The notes under the pieces were generated by a model. That model ran no database searches. It was not told the origin of the DNA and saw only the letters and a list, made by a program, of their open reading frames with translations. From positions 1 to 14,360 of the forward strand of contig DYKL01000052.1 of assembly GCA_020722645.1 (NCBI GenBank): a stretch of 14,360 bases of DNA. The letters are read 5' to 3'. How positions within the stretch are numbered: position 1 is the first letter of the stretch; every line of letters starts with the position of its first letter. This DNA comes from Acetofilamentum sp. (GTDB lineage Bacteria > Bacteroidota > Bacteroidia > Bacteroidales > JAFGUD01). Below are positions 5,384-14,223 of this stretch, in pieces. The translations under genes were made by a program, and so were the position numbers.

Positions 5384-5971
5384 TTAACGGAAAATTGTTT
5401 TGAAAATATATTTAATGTCAATAAAAAGATTGTGATTTTTGTAATATTCTAAGTTAATTTTTACTTTATCGGGGAATATAACAGTATCGTTGTATTCAAT
5501 AGGATTTTCGACTTTTGCTAGAATTTCTTCCTCATTAGCATATTTTAAAGATGCAGGTCCTGTAATTCCGGGTTTTAGTTCAAGTATTTTTCTGTCTTCA
5601 CCTTCAAGTTTGTCGGCATATCCGGGTACATCAGGTCTGGGACCCACAAAACTCATCGTTCCAATAAAAACGTTCCATAATTCGGGCAATTCGTCCAATT
5701 TGTATTTTCTTAATTTAGCTCCAAGTTTTGTTATTCTTGCTTCGCCGGCAACAGAAATTGATGAACCGCTATGATTAACTGACATTGTTCTAAATTTAAA
5801 AATTGTAAATAAATTCCCATTTTTACCCACTCTTTTTTGTTTAAAAAAAACCGGACCGTCAGGCATTTTTATTTTTATCAAAACTGCAATTATAATAATA
5901 GCAGGGCTTAATACTATTAGTCCGACAAATGCCATTAATTTGTCAAAAATTTCTTTAATTAATACTCTCAT
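5384..5971 (-). CDS. PglC-like monotopic phosphoglycosyltransferase (initiating sugar transferase)
   Basis: A 195-residue bacterial sugar transferase of the short, PglC-like form. It moves a phospho-sugar from a UDP-sugar to undecaprenyl phosphate at the inner face of the cytoplasmic membrane, the first step of polysaccharide assembly. The N-terminal hydrophobic segment (about 12-34) contains the LSP turn (21-23) of the re-entrant helix. KFRTM (59-63), the catalytic pair in DELPELWN (Asp93-Glu94) and GTMSFVGPRPDVPGY (104-118) are all present. It lacks the multi-helix N-terminus of WbaP/WcaJ proteins. It is first in a leftward two-gene operon with the aminotransferase and is divergent from the main polysaccharide operon. 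Substrate is inferred from the neighbour only. Confidence 0.92.
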   Translation of the reverse strand: MRVLIKEIFDKLMAFVGLIVLSPAIIIIAVLIKIKMPDGPVFFKQKRVGKNGNLFTIFKFRTMSVNHSGSSISVAGEARITKLGAKLRKYKLDELPELWNVFIGTMSFVGPRPDVPGYADKLEGEDRKILELKPGITGPASLKYANEEEILAKVENPIEYNDTVIFPDKVKINLEYYKNHNLFIDIKYIFKTIFR

Positions 5972-6000
5972 TTATATAAAACAAAAAAAAATGATTTTTG

Positions 6001-6008
6001 CAAAATTA
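6001..6008 (-). promoter_or_regulatory. candidate -7 box for the leftward initiating-transferase operon
   Basis: Reads TAATTTTG leftward, a match to TAnnTTTG, about 30 bp before the start at 5971. No good -33 TTTG was found at the expected spacing. Confidence 0.35.
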
Positions 6009-6096
6009 AATATAAGTTATCAATAACGTGTTTTTTTATAGTAATTTTGTGTTTTGATTTTTTAAAGTAATATTTAATCTGTTTTTATTGAAAATA

Positions 6097-6208
6097 ATGG
6101 TATTGGCTTAAACCTGTTAGTTTGCCGGTGGTGTAACTACAAAATCTTGTATTATAGACGTTTCAGGTGTTCACACGTAAAATTTTAACCGTTTTTAAAC
6201 CAAGACCA
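6097..6208. mobile_element. palindromic element with terminal inverted repeats, decayed copy 2
   Basis: Same layout as 2150-2266: left end TGGTATTGGCTTAAACCTG, a CCGGTGGTG segment in the place of hairpin 1, TTTCAGGTG, loop TTCA, CACGTAAAA for hairpin 2, and right end GTTTTTAAACCAAGACCA. The right arm of hairpin 1 is gone and hairpin 2 has mismatches, so this copy is degraded. It occupies the middle of the 321-bp divergent region between the leftward and rightward polysaccharide operons. Confidence 0.65.
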
Positions 6209-6229
6209 AAAGAATTTGTATTTTTTTGG

Positions 6230-6237
6230 TAATTTTG
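6230..6237 (+). promoter_or_regulatory. candidate -7 box for the rightward polysaccharide operon
   Basis: TAATTTTG matches TAnnTTTG and lies 55 bp before the first start codon. An upstream TTTG (6215-6218) is only 11 bp away, too close for a -33 box. A second identical box at 6042-6049 lies in a similar T-run context on the other side of the palindromic element, so either could drive the operon. Confidence 0.4.
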
Positions 6238-6292
6238 TGATTATCAATTTTTTGTGTTCGATTATTGTAACTTGATGTAAGAAATTTCTAAA

Positions 6293-8470
6293 ATGGAGCT
6301 TAATAAAAAAAATAAAAATTTTTCTATACATATTGACAAAAGTTTTGAATTTTTCACATATTTATTTTCTTTTTTAATACCTTTTGGAATTTATCTTTCA
6401 AATATAATAATACTTTGGGGTATTTTTTGGTTGCTTTGGATAGTAAAAGAAAAATTTAATACTCAATTAAAATTAAATCAAAAACAAAAGTTTTTTTATT
6501 TTTTTATTCTAATTTTTTTCATTTTTCATATAATTGGAGTATTTTATTCAGAAAATTTAAAAGATGCTTTTAAAAACATTAGTATCAAGACATATATTAT
6601 CCTTATTCCATTTATACTAATTATCGGTTCAGGTATATTGAATAAAAGGATAAAGAGTATATTGAATTTTTTTGTTGCCGGAAATATAGTCTCATCAACT
6701 TTTCTTTTAATCAGAGCATTTGCAAAATCAATTAGTTTTATAGACGGAAAATTTATTTTTCAAGCATCAATAAATCCTAATTATTCATTTTTTGAATCAA
6801 TTTCATTTTATGGTAATCATTTTTTTTACTCGCCATTTTCATATTTTATTCACCCGTCTTATGCATCTGTTTTGATATTAATTTCCATTATAATTTTGAT
6901 ATTTCAAAATAAAATATATTCTGAAAATTTAACTTTTTTAGACAAATTGTTTTCATCAAAAAAAATATTATTGTTTTCCCTTTCTTTTTTAACATTTATA
7001 GTTTTGTTATTTTCATCAAAAGCAAATTTTTTTGCACTTTTAGTTTTGTATGGTTTAGTATTTATGTTATCAAAAATAAGGTATAAATATGTTTTTTTAC
7101 TTGGGCTATTTGTATTAACAGCAGCTTTTGTAAGTCGAAACGGAAGATTTAATGTTTATTTAAAAAATTTGACGGAAGAAAATACCGGAAAGGCTGTCAA
7201 ATCGGGAATGGATAGGTTTTATATATGGGAAAAATGTAGTGAAATTATTAAGGAAAATTTCTGGACAGGTGTAGGGACAGGTGATGTAAATGAAGAATTA
7301 TCAAAAAAATTAACAGAAAGTAATTTTAAAAATTTGAATAATGCACATAATGAATTTATAGAATCTTTTTTTCGTTTAGGCTTAATTGGATTTGCTCTAT
7401 TTGTACTTATATTTTTTTATGGTTTTTGGTTTGCATACAAAGAAAATAACATAATTCTTGTTTTTTTCTTAATAGTTACAGCAATAAATTTCTTTTTTGA
7501 ATCAATGTTAAACAGAGTAATGGGGACAATTTTTTTTGGTTTTTTTGTGGGAATTATTCCGTTTATAAAATATGTAGAAAATTTTACTATTGTTGAAAAA
7601 AAATTGAGTGTTAATATAAATGCCTTACTATTTACAATAATTTTTGTTTATTCAATTTTAATTTATAGACGAGGTTTATTTTTAGATATATATAATACCG
7701 ATATTTCGGAAGGAAATTTCTTATTGAAAGATTTTTCATTTATCAAAATTTTAAATATCAACATTATTTTGAGATTTTTATGGAGTTTAATTTTAAATGT
7801 TCCTAACTTATTTTGGCACAGAATTTTAGATGCATTGTTGCTATCAGGTTCTTTTGTGATTTTTTTTAAAACAATAGTAATTGTCTATAATGAGAACAAA
7901 TATTATTTATTACTTTTATTGTTGTTTCTATTTTTCATTATTTCGCTGACTAATTTATTATATATTAATTCATTGATTTGGTTAAGTGGAATGCTTTTTA
8001 TCTATTTTTTAGTCAAATGCTTCAAAATGCAAAGACAAATCAATAAACGTAGTTTAATTTTAAAAACATTTCTGTTTTTGTTAGTTTTTATAAAAATATT
8101 AACAGAAAGTAATCTAAATCAACTAAACTATTTTTCAAGAAACAAATATATTTTTATGACAAATGGATTAGTCGCTTCAAAAAAAATTCAAAGCATAGGA
8201 ATAGTTGATTACGAAGACAAAATCAAAAGTTTTGATGAGTTTATTTTATATGTAAGTAAAATGGAATTGAATGAAAAAAAATATTACACAAATATCAACA
8301 TTTTGCCGTATTTAATAGATGTTCAAAATTGTCAAAATACGGCAAATACCGAACAAGATGAAAAATATTATTGTTTAATGTCAAAATTAAGCAAAGATTA
8401 TTTTCATAATTATGAAAAAGAAATATTTTTTGAAAACAATAACTTTATAGTTTACAAGGAGAAAAATTGA
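6293..8470 (+). CDS. O-antigen ligase/polymerase-like membrane protein (Wzy_C type) with long C-terminal extension
   Basis: A 725-residue polytopic inner-membrane protein. The first 430 residues look like an O-antigen ligase/Wzy_C protein: many hydrophobic helices, HPSYASVLI (187-195), and before the final helices a large loop with WTGVGTGD (324-331) and NNAHNEFIESFFRLGLIG (349-366), where the His in HNEF is expected to be catalytic. Such proteins join or ligate lipid-linked glycans at the outer face of the inner membrane. The family is usually about 400-500 residues. Here a second group of helices (about 440-460, 485-530, 537-575, 588-602) and a soluble tail (about 605-725) follow that I do not recognise. 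No frameshift or internal stop is seen. First gene of the operon; the next gene starts 4 nt after its stop. With a second polymerase downstream, this is more likely the ligase. Confidence 0.75.
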   Translation: MELNKKNKNFSIHIDKSFEFFTYLFSFLIPFGIYLSNIIILWGIFWLLWIVKEKFNTQLKLNQKQKFFYFFILIFFIFHIIGVFYSENLKDAFKNISIKTYIILIPFILIIGSGILNKRIKSILNFFVAGNIVSSTFLLIRAFAKSISFIDGKFIFQASINPNYSFFESISFYGNHFFYSPFSYFIHPSYASVLILISIIILIFQNKIYSENLTFLDKLFSSKKILLFSLSFLTFIVLLFSSKANFFALLVLYGLVFMLSKIRYKYVFLLGLFVLTAAFVSRNGRFNVYLKNLTEENTGKAVKSGMDRFYIWEKCSEIIKENFWTGVGTGDVNEELSKKLTESNFKNLNNAHNEFIESFFRLGLIGFALFVLIFFYGFWFAYKENNIILVFFLIVTAINFFFESMLNRVMGTIFFGFFVGIIPFIKYVENFTIVEKKLSVNINALLFTIIFVYSILIYRRGLFLDIYNTDISEGNFLLKDFSFIKILNINIILRFLWSLILNVPNLFWHRILDALLLSGSFVIFFKTIVIVYNENKYYLLLLLLFLFFIISLTNLLYINSLIWLSGMLFIYFLVKCFKMQRQINKRSLILKTFLFLLVFIKILTESNLNQLNYFSRNKYIFMTNGLVASKKIQSIGIVDYEDKIKSFDEFILYVSKMELNEKKYYTNINILPYLIDVQNCQNTANTEQDEKYYCLMSKLSKDYFHNYEKEIFFENNNFIVYKEKN

Positions 8471-8474
8471 AATT

Positions 8475-9353
8475 ATGGAAAAATATTTTGAAAGATATAA
8501 AGAATATTACAGACAGAAAAATGTAAAATGCGAAGTAATCAATGATAAATTATGGAGAATATATGCTAAAATGGTTATCCCGATAGGACCATCTGATTAC
8601 TCTTACAATTTGACAAAAATTGAAGCAAAAAAAATTTTAAACCAATTTCCTAATGCACTTCTTATACGTTGGCAAGAAGAACTGACAAATCAAACCGAAG
8701 GTGAGTGGTATTCGGTTATTTGCAAAAAAAATTATGAGATAGGCGATTATTCAACAAAAAACAGGAATATTATTCGTAAAGGATTAAAAAATTTTGAATA
8801 TAAAATTATTGCCCCCGAAGTAATATATAATTACGGTTATGAAGTTTATTGTTCAGCTTTTAAAAACTATCAGACAAAAACTCCTGTTATAAAAGAAGAT
8901 GAATACAAAAAAGAAATAAAAATTACTGCTGAATTTAATGATATAATAGAGTACTGGGGTATCTTTTATAATGAAAAACTAATAGGATATGCTTCAAATC
9001 TATTATACGACAATATAGAAGTTAATTATTCCACTATAAAAATTAATCCCGAATATTCAAAGTTTTCTCCATCTTATGCTTTTTTTTATTCAATGAATCA
9101 ATATTATCTTAAAAGCAAAAAATTTCAATACGTTAATGACGGATTTAGAAGTTTATCACATGAATCAAATATTCAGGATTTTTTAATTGAAAAATTTTTC
9201 TTTGAAAAAAAATACAAAAAACTAAAAGTTGTTTATAAACCCGCTTTAAATTTTTTTTTAAAAATTTCAAAACCGTTCGGTAAAATGATAAAACGTTTTT
9301 ATCCACAAGTAGAACCAATTTATAAGTTAGATAACATAAAAAGCAAAGAGTAA
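8475..9353 (+). CDS. GNAT/FemAB-like putative acyltransferase
   Basis: A 292-residue soluble protein with no signal peptide. The middle and end resemble the acetyltransferase fold of GNAT/FemAB proteins: YSTKNRNIIRKGLKNF (92-107), a central beta-hairpin in WGIFYNEKLIGYASNLLY (161-178), and NDGFRSLSHESNIQDFLIEK (221-240) followed by FFFEKKYKKLKVVYKP, the kind of C-terminal strand-helix-strand seen in such proteins. I see no certain acyl-CoA P-loop. Set between the ligase and the flippase genes (4 nt and 2 nt gaps), it could add an acetyl or aminoacyl group to an amino sugar of the repeat unit. The fold is a moderate-confidence call and the reaction is inferred only from context. Confidence 0.5.
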   Translation: MEKYFERYKEYYRQKNVKCEVINDKLWRIYAKMVIPIGPSDYSYNLTKIEAKKILNQFPNALLIRWQEELTNQTEGEWYSVICKKNYEIGDYSTKNRNIIRKGLKNFEYKIIAPEVIYNYGYEVYCSAFKNYQTKTPVIKEDEYKKEIKITAEFNDIIEYWGIFYNEKLIGYASNLLYDNIEVNYSTIKINPEYSKFSPSYAFFYSMNQYYLKSKKFQYVNDGFRSLSHESNIQDFLIEKFFFEKKYKKLKVVYKPALNFFLKISKPFGKMIKRFYPQVEPIYKLDNIKSKE

Positions 9354-9355
9354 AA

Positions 9356-10630
9356 ATGATTGCGAAAATCAAGAAATATATCACAAAATCCGAATTTTTA
9401 AAAAACAGTTTGATTTTGGTAAGCGGAACAACCTTAGCTCAATTGTTGCCATTAGCTATTTCTCCTATTTTGACAAGATTATTTTCACCCGACGACTTTG
9501 GTGTTCTTGCATTATTTACTTCTTTATCATTGATTTTTGCAAATTTGGCATCAGGTAAATATGAAATGGCTATAATTTTACCTAAAAAAGATACATCTGC
9601 AATAAACATATTAGCTCTATGTTTTTATATTTCATTTTTTGTTACATTTTTTTTACTTATTTCCGTTATATTGTTTCATGATTTTTTTGTTGAAATTTTA
9701 AAAACTGATAAAATTTCAGTCTGGTTGTATGTATTACCTTTTGTTGTGTTTTTTTTAGCAGGTTATAATTCGTTGACTTTTTTTTATGTAAGATTAAAAA
9801 ATTACAAAATACAAGCACAAAACAAAGTTATACGTTCATTTGTAACAAGTATTTTACAACTTGCATTTTATTTTACTAAAAGTGGAATATTTGCATTAGT
9901 TGGAGGCTATTCTTTTGGTCAGTTGAGTGGTAATGTTGCCATGTTAAGAGGTGTTTTAAAAAATAAAAAATTGATAAGTCAAATTAAAAAGGCAAAAATG
10001 ATAGCATTATCAAAAAGGTATAATAATTTTCCGCGAATAACGCTACCGGCGACATTGTTTAACAGAGCAAGTACTGAAATTCCGAACATATTTATAACAC
10101 CATTTTTTGATGCAGCAACATTAGGTTTCTACTCTTTATCTTATCGCATACTTTCGTTACCAAGCGGCTTCATAGGCGAATCGATATCGCAGGTATTTAT
10201 GCAGACTGCAAACGATGAAGTAAAAAGTAACGGCAACTGTGTCAGAGTTTTTTATTCTGTGTTGAAAAAATTAACGTTGATAGGTCTTTTATTTTTTACT
10301 GTAATTGCTATTTTTGCTGAACCGATATTTGGTTTCGTTTTTGGCAAACAATGGGCTGTTGCAGGAGTTTATGCACAAATTTTATCCCCTTTATTATTTT
10401 TTCGTTTCTTAGTTGGTTCGTTATCTTCTTTGTTATACATTTTTGAAAAGCATAAAATAATACTATTTTTGCAAATTGGTATGTTTGTTTTATCAATTAT
10501 TATTTTTATAGTAAGTTTTTATCTTAAATTGACTTTTGTTGAATTTTTATACTTTTTTTCAATTTCTTTATCTGTTTTTTATATAGTTTATCTCATTATT
10601 TTACATTTAGTTGCTCAAACAAAAATATGA
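9356..10630 (+). CDS. Wzx-type lipid-linked oligosaccharide flippase
   Basis: A 424-residue polytopic membrane protein of the MOP superfamily (polysaccharide biosynthesis, Wzx/RfbX type), expected to flip undecaprenyl-diphosphate-linked repeat units across the inner membrane. The N-terminus is diagnostic: TTLAQLLPLAISPILTRL (25-42) followed by FSPDDFGVLALF, then a GKYEMAIILPKKD loop. About 12 hydrophobic helices are spread over the length, with a basic cytoplasmic middle loop around KKLISQIKKAKM and the typical ITLPATLFNRASTEIPN segment that starts the second half. Length is normal. Its stop overlaps the next start (ATGA), implying coupled translation. Confidence 0.9.
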   Translation: MIAKIKKYITKSEFLKNSLILVSGTTLAQLLPLAISPILTRLFSPDDFGVLALFTSLSLIFANLASGKYEMAIILPKKDTSAINILALCFYISFFVTFFLLISVILFHDFFVEILKTDKISVWLYVLPFVVFFLAGYNSLTFFYVRLKNYKIQAQNKVIRSFVTSILQLAFYFTKSGIFALVGGYSFGQLSGNVAMLRGVLKNKKLISQIKKAKMIALSKRYNNFPRITLPATLFNRASTEIPNIFITPFFDAATLGFYSLSYRILSLPSGFIGESISQVFMQTANDEVKSNGNCVRVFYSVLKKLTLIGLLFFTVIAIFAEPIFGFVFGKQWAVAGVYAQILSPLLFFRFLVGSLSSLLYIFEKHKIILFLQIGMFVLSIIIFIVSFYLKLTFVEFLYFFSISLSVFYIVYLIILHLVAQTKI

Positions 10631-11895
10631 ATTTAATTATAAATAAATATAAATTATTAAGCGTAATTACTATTTTTATACTTTTTTTTGTTATGCATTA
10701 TTTGTATGTTAATTTTGTTTTTAATTATTTTGAATATACCAATTTTAAAAAGGAATTTAATTTATACAGATTGATTTTTATTTATTTAGCTTTTATAATA
10801 ATTATTTTTTTCTTACTTTTTAGTAAATCCAGTTCTTTTTTGTTTTTTATCAACTCAATTTTTACGCTAATTTTGGTTATCCCCAATTTTATAATGTTTA
10901 TATATACCGATGATTTTGATTTTACAATAATTGCCGGTATTATTTTTTTTATATTTATAATGATATTATTTGCTCAAATAAAAATCAAACAGATAATAAA
11001 AATAAACCATTTATCCGACAAACAAAATCTTTTTTTAATAATTATCTTGATTTTTTTAATGCTGATACCTTTCATTTTGACTTTTAAATTTAACATAACT
11101 TTAAAAGCTTTTAACATAGAAAACACATACGAAATAAGAGAAAATACAGGTAGCCAAATGTCATCATTGATGAGTTATTTAAATTCGTGGTTATCAAAAA
11201 TTCTGCTACCTATAGCAATAATTTTAGGAATAAAAAGTAAAAATTGGTTTATTGTAACAATTACATCTTTAACTTTGTTATACATTTTTTTAATTTTAGC
11301 TCACAAAACAGTTTTATTTTCAATAATTGTTGTTCTTTTTTTCAGTATTTTTAAAAATGGATATAAACAAATTTTTGTGTTTTTGTCAGTTTTTTTAATA
11401 ATTGTTCTTATATCTGATGTTTTAACTGCTATTTCAGGAAATATTTTGCTCGAATCTCTTATTGTCAGAAGAGTTCTGTTTGTTCCGGCTTTGCTTAATA
11501 ATTTGTATTTTGATTTTTTTGCAGGAAGACCTGTTTATTTGTCTTATAGTTTTTTATCATTTTTTTCTAATTATCCTTATGATGTTGACCCTTCTCATTT
11601 AATTGGTATCAGCTACTTTAATTCAGAAGCATTAAGTGCAAATAATGGTTTTATAAGCGATGGTTTTATGAACTTTGGAAAAATTGGGGTTTTTGTATTT
11701 GCCTTTTTTGTAGCTATGGTTTTTAAATTTTTTGATACATTAAAAATAAGCCGACGTTTTTCCGGTTTGTTTTTTATTATAATTTTTACTTTAATTTCGA
11801 GCAGTTTTTTTACTTCTCTGATAAGTCACGGTATTTTGCTTTTAATGTTAGTATCAATGTTTATTTTACGAAATTCTGAAAATGAAAATGAATAA
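10627..11895 (+). CDS. Wzy-type oligosaccharide repeat-unit polymerase
   Basis: A 422-residue, extremely hydrophobic inner-membrane protein with about 10-12 predicted helices. Wzy proteins share little sequence. The recognisable feature is NNGFISDGFMNFGKIGVFVF (339-358), the late loop-helix pattern of repeat-unit polymerases, plus the large outside loop before it (about 272-338, with GRPVYLSYSFLSFFSNYP). It would link flipped repeat units end to end in the periplasm. It is coupled to the flippase by a 4-nt overlap and overlaps the next gene by 14 nt. Base composition is among the most AT-rich of the window, as is usual for wzy genes and consistent with exchange between strains. Confidence 0.75.
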   Translation: MNLIINKYKLLSVITIFILFFVMHYLYVNFVFNYFEYTNFKKEFNLYRLIFIYLAFIIIIFFLLFSKSSSFLFFINSIFTLILVIPNFIMFIYTDDFDFTIIAGIIFFIFIMILFAQIKIKQIIKINHLSDKQNLFLIIILIFLMLIPFILTFKFNITLKAFNIENTYEIRENTGSQMSSLMSYLNSWLSKILLPIAIILGIKSKNWFIVTITSLTLLYIFLILAHKTVLFSIIVVLFFSIFKNGYKQIFVFLSVFLIIVLISDVLTAISGNILLESLIVRRVLFVPALLNNLYFDFFAGRPVYLSYSFLSFFSNYPYDVDPSHLIGISYFNSEALSANNGFISDGFMNFGKIGVFVFAFFVAMVFKFFDTLKISRRFSGLFFIIIFTLISSSFFTSLISHGILLLMLVSMFILRNSENENE

Positions 11896-12988
11896 AAAAA
11901 TATGTCATTTAACCTCTGTGCATAAACGAAACGATGTCAGAATTTTTGAAAAGGAATGTAAATCACTTTCCTACGCAGGTTTTAAAGTTTCGTTAATTGT
12001 TGCAGATGGCTTAGGTGACGAAATTTGTGATAATATCAATATTCATGATGTTGGTAAACAGAAAAACCGATTTCAACGTTTTTTAATAACACCAAAAGAA
12101 ATATATAAAAAAGCAAAACTAATAAATGCAGATATATACCATTTTCACGATCCGGAACTTATTCTTGTTGGTTTAAAATTAATAAAAAGTAACAAAAAAG
12201 TAATTTATGACATTCATGAAGATGTCCCTCGTCAGATACTTTCTAAACCATATTTGAACAAAATTTCTAAAAAAATTATTTCAATAATTTTTGAAAAATT
12301 TGAAAACAAAAAAACAAAAAAATTTTCCGGCTTAATTTGTGCAACGCCTTATATAAGAGATAGATTTTTAAAAATTAACAAAAATTCTTTTGATATCAAT
12401 AATTTCCCCAAAACTGAAGAATTTGTGAATATTACACAAAGTTGGAAAAACCGTTTAAACGAAATTTGTTACATCGGAAGTATTTCTGAAGTCAGAGGTA
12501 TCAGAGAAATTGTAAAAAGTCTTGAGTTTTTAGATTTAAAACTTCATCTTGCCGGAGAATTTGTAAACCGCGAATTAGAAAATGAAATTAAAAAAGAAAA
12601 AGGCTGGGAAAAAGTATTTTTTTATGGTTTTGTAAATAGAGAAAAAATTTCGGAGATTTTGTCAAAAGTTAAAATAGGATTAGTAACATTACATCCAACT
12701 AACTCTTATAAAAATGCTTATCCGGTCAAAATGTTCGAATATATGGCAGCCGGAGTACCTGTTTTGGCTTCTGATTTCAAATTATATAGCCAAATATTGA
12801 ACGATGCTCAATGTGGCAGAGTTGCAAATCCACTCGACCCTTTTGAAATTTCAGAAGTAATAAAAAAAATGTTGGCAGATGATAAAGAATTGCAAGTTAT
12901 GAGTGTTAATGGAACTAAAGCCGTTTTTGAAAAGTATAACTGGAAAATTGAAGAGCTCAAACTTTTAAATATATATAATAATTTGTAA
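11882..12988 (+). CDS. GT4 family glycosyltransferase
   Basis: A 368-residue GT-B fold retaining glycosyltransferase, acting at the cytoplasmic face of the membrane on lipid-linked intermediates. The N-terminal acceptor domain starts HLTSVHKRNDVRIFEKECK (9-27), a form common in Bacteroidota; YHFHDPEL (86-93) and YDIHEDVP (109-116) follow. The C-terminal nucleotide-sugar domain opens with CYIGSISEVRGI (196-207) and has the donor-site motif YPVKMFEYMAAGVPVLAS (280-297), with Glu286 as the acidic residue of the EX7E-type region. Length is normal. The start overlaps the polymerase gene; a second ATG two codons later is equally possible. Sugar donor and linkage cannot be read from sequence. Confidence 0.88.
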   Translation: MKMNKKICHLTSVHKRNDVRIFEKECKSLSYAGFKVSLIVADGLGDEICDNINIHDVGKQKNRFQRFLITPKEIYKKAKLINADIYHFHDPELILVGLKLIKSNKKVIYDIHEDVPRQILSKPYLNKISKKIISIIFEKFENKKTKKFSGLICATPYIRDRFLKINKNSFDINNFPKTEEFVNITQSWKNRLNEICYIGSISEVRGIREIVKSLEFLDLKLHLAGEFVNRELENEIKKEKGWEKVFFYGFVNREKISEILSKVKIGLVTLHPTNSYKNAYPVKMFEYMAAGVPVLASDFKLYSQILNDAQCGRVANPLDPFEISEVIKKMLADDKELQVMSVNGTKAVFEKYNWKIEELKLLNIYNNL

Positions 12989-12999
12989 TTGAATTTCTT

Positions 13000-14223
13000 A
13001 TGAATATTCTACTTATAAATCACTATGCCGGAAACAAAGATTTAGGTATGGAATATCGTCCGTATTATCTTGCAAATGAATGGATTAAAAAAGGCAACAA
13101 AGTTACTATTATAGCTGCTTCGTATTCTCATTTAAGAAAAAAACAACCAATTGTAAACGACCAAATTTCAGAAGAAAATATTGACGGGATAAATTATATT
13201 TGGTTTAAAACACCTGTATATCAGGGCAATAATTTAAACAGGATTAAAAATATGCTGAGTTTTATCAAAAAACTCAATAAAAATGCAAAAAAAATAGCCG
13301 AAAAATATAAACCAAATGCTGTTATTGCTTCGTCAACATATCCGTTAGATATAAAACCTGCATACAAAATTGCAAAATATGCAAATGCAAAATTAGTTTT
13401 TGAAATTCACGACTTGTGGCCACTTTCGCCTATGGAACTTGGCGGATACTCAAAGTTTCACCCATACATTGCTTGGTTACAGCATTACGAAAATTTTGCA
13501 TTAAAAAAATCTGATGCTGTTGTGAGTATTTTGCCGAAAACTCTGGAACATTATAAAAATAAAGGTTTAAGTCCTGATAAATGGTTTCATATACCTAACG
13601 GAATAGTTTTAAATGATTGGGAAAATTATGAAAAAATTTCACCGAATTTCTCGATTTTTTTTGAAAATTTGAAAAATCAAGATAAAAAAATTATTGGTTA
13701 TGTTGGTGGACATGCAATCTCAAACTCGCTTTCGACGTTAATTGATGCTGTGAAAATTTTAAAAGACAATCAAAAATTTGTTTTTGTTTTAGTTGGTGAT
13801 GGTACAGAAAAAGAAAACTTAATAAAACAATCACTCGGTTTAAAAAATATTTATTTTTTTAATTCAATTACTAAAAAGCAAGTTCCTGATTTATTGAATT
13901 ATTTTGATTTTTTATATATCGGCTGGAATCGTTCTCCTTTATATCGTTTCGGTATCAGTCCTAACAAGGTTTTTGATTATATGATGGCGGCAAAACCTAT
14001 TATTCACGCCGTAGAAGCCGGAAACGATATGGTTAAAGAAGCCGCAGCCGGAATCAGTATTGAACCCGAAAATCCCGAAGAATTGGCAAAAGCAATTATT
14101 AAACTTTCTGAAATGAGCAAAAGCGATTTGCAAAAAATGGGCGAAAACGGCAAAAAATATGTACTTGAAAATAATGAATATTCTGTTTTAGCCGATAAAT
14201 TTTTAGATGTTCTCAAAAAATGA
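13000..14223 (+). CDS. WbuB-like GT4 family glycosyltransferase
   Basis: A 407-residue GT-B fold glycosyltransferase. The N-terminus MEYRPYYLANEWIKKGNKVTIIAASYSH (17-44), read in two parts, and EIHDLWPLSP (135-144) are typical of the WbuB-like group, which in enterobacteria moves N-acetyl-fucosamine. The donor domain has GYVGGHAISNSLSTLIDA (233-250), VGDGTEKENL (265-274) and GISPNKVFDYMMAAKPI (318-334). It starts 11 nt after the previous gene and overlaps the following start by 4 nt (ATGA). A 6-deoxy amino sugar donor is plausible, given the family and the upstream aminotransferase, but is not shown. Confidence 0.88.
   Translation: MNILLINHYAGNKDLGMEYRPYYLANEWIKKGNKVTIIAASYSHLRKKQPIVNDQISEENIDGINYIWFKTPVYQGNNLNRIKNMLSFIKKLNKNAKKIAEKYKPNAVIASSTYPLDIKPAYKIAKYANAKLVFEIHDLWPLSPMELGGYSKFHPYIAWLQHYENFALKKSDAVVSILPKTLEHYKNKGLSPDKWFHIPNGIVLNDWENYEKISPNFSIFFENLKNQDKKIIGYVGGHAISNSLSTLIDAVKILKDNQKFVFVLVGDGTEKENLIKQSLGLKNIYFFNSITKKQVPDLLNYFDFLYIGWNRSPLYRFGISPNKVFDYMMAAKPIIHAVEAGNDMVKEAAAGISIEPENPEELAKAIIKLSEMSKSDLQKMGENGKKYVLENNEYSVLADKFLDVLKK

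Noticed and set aside
5490..5774. Rightward frame of 94 codons inside the initiating transferase gene
   Set aside because: Antisense to conserved catalytic motifs of a clear PglC-like gene; an opposite-strand by-product of codon usage.
9251..9259. Run of nine T in the GNAT/FemAB-like gene as a phase-variation tract
   Set aside because: Runs of 7-9 A or T are common throughout this very AT-rich operon; nothing singles this one out.
9145..9384. Leftward frame of 79 codons over the end of the GNAT/FemAB-like gene
   Set aside because: Hydrophobic look arises from the complement of Lys/Phe-rich AT codons; crosses a tight gene junction in the operon.
13939..14216. Two leftward frames of 64 and 70 codons inside the WbuB-like gene
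   Set aside because: Both are antisense to the conserved donor-sugar domain and have no start context or family resemblance.
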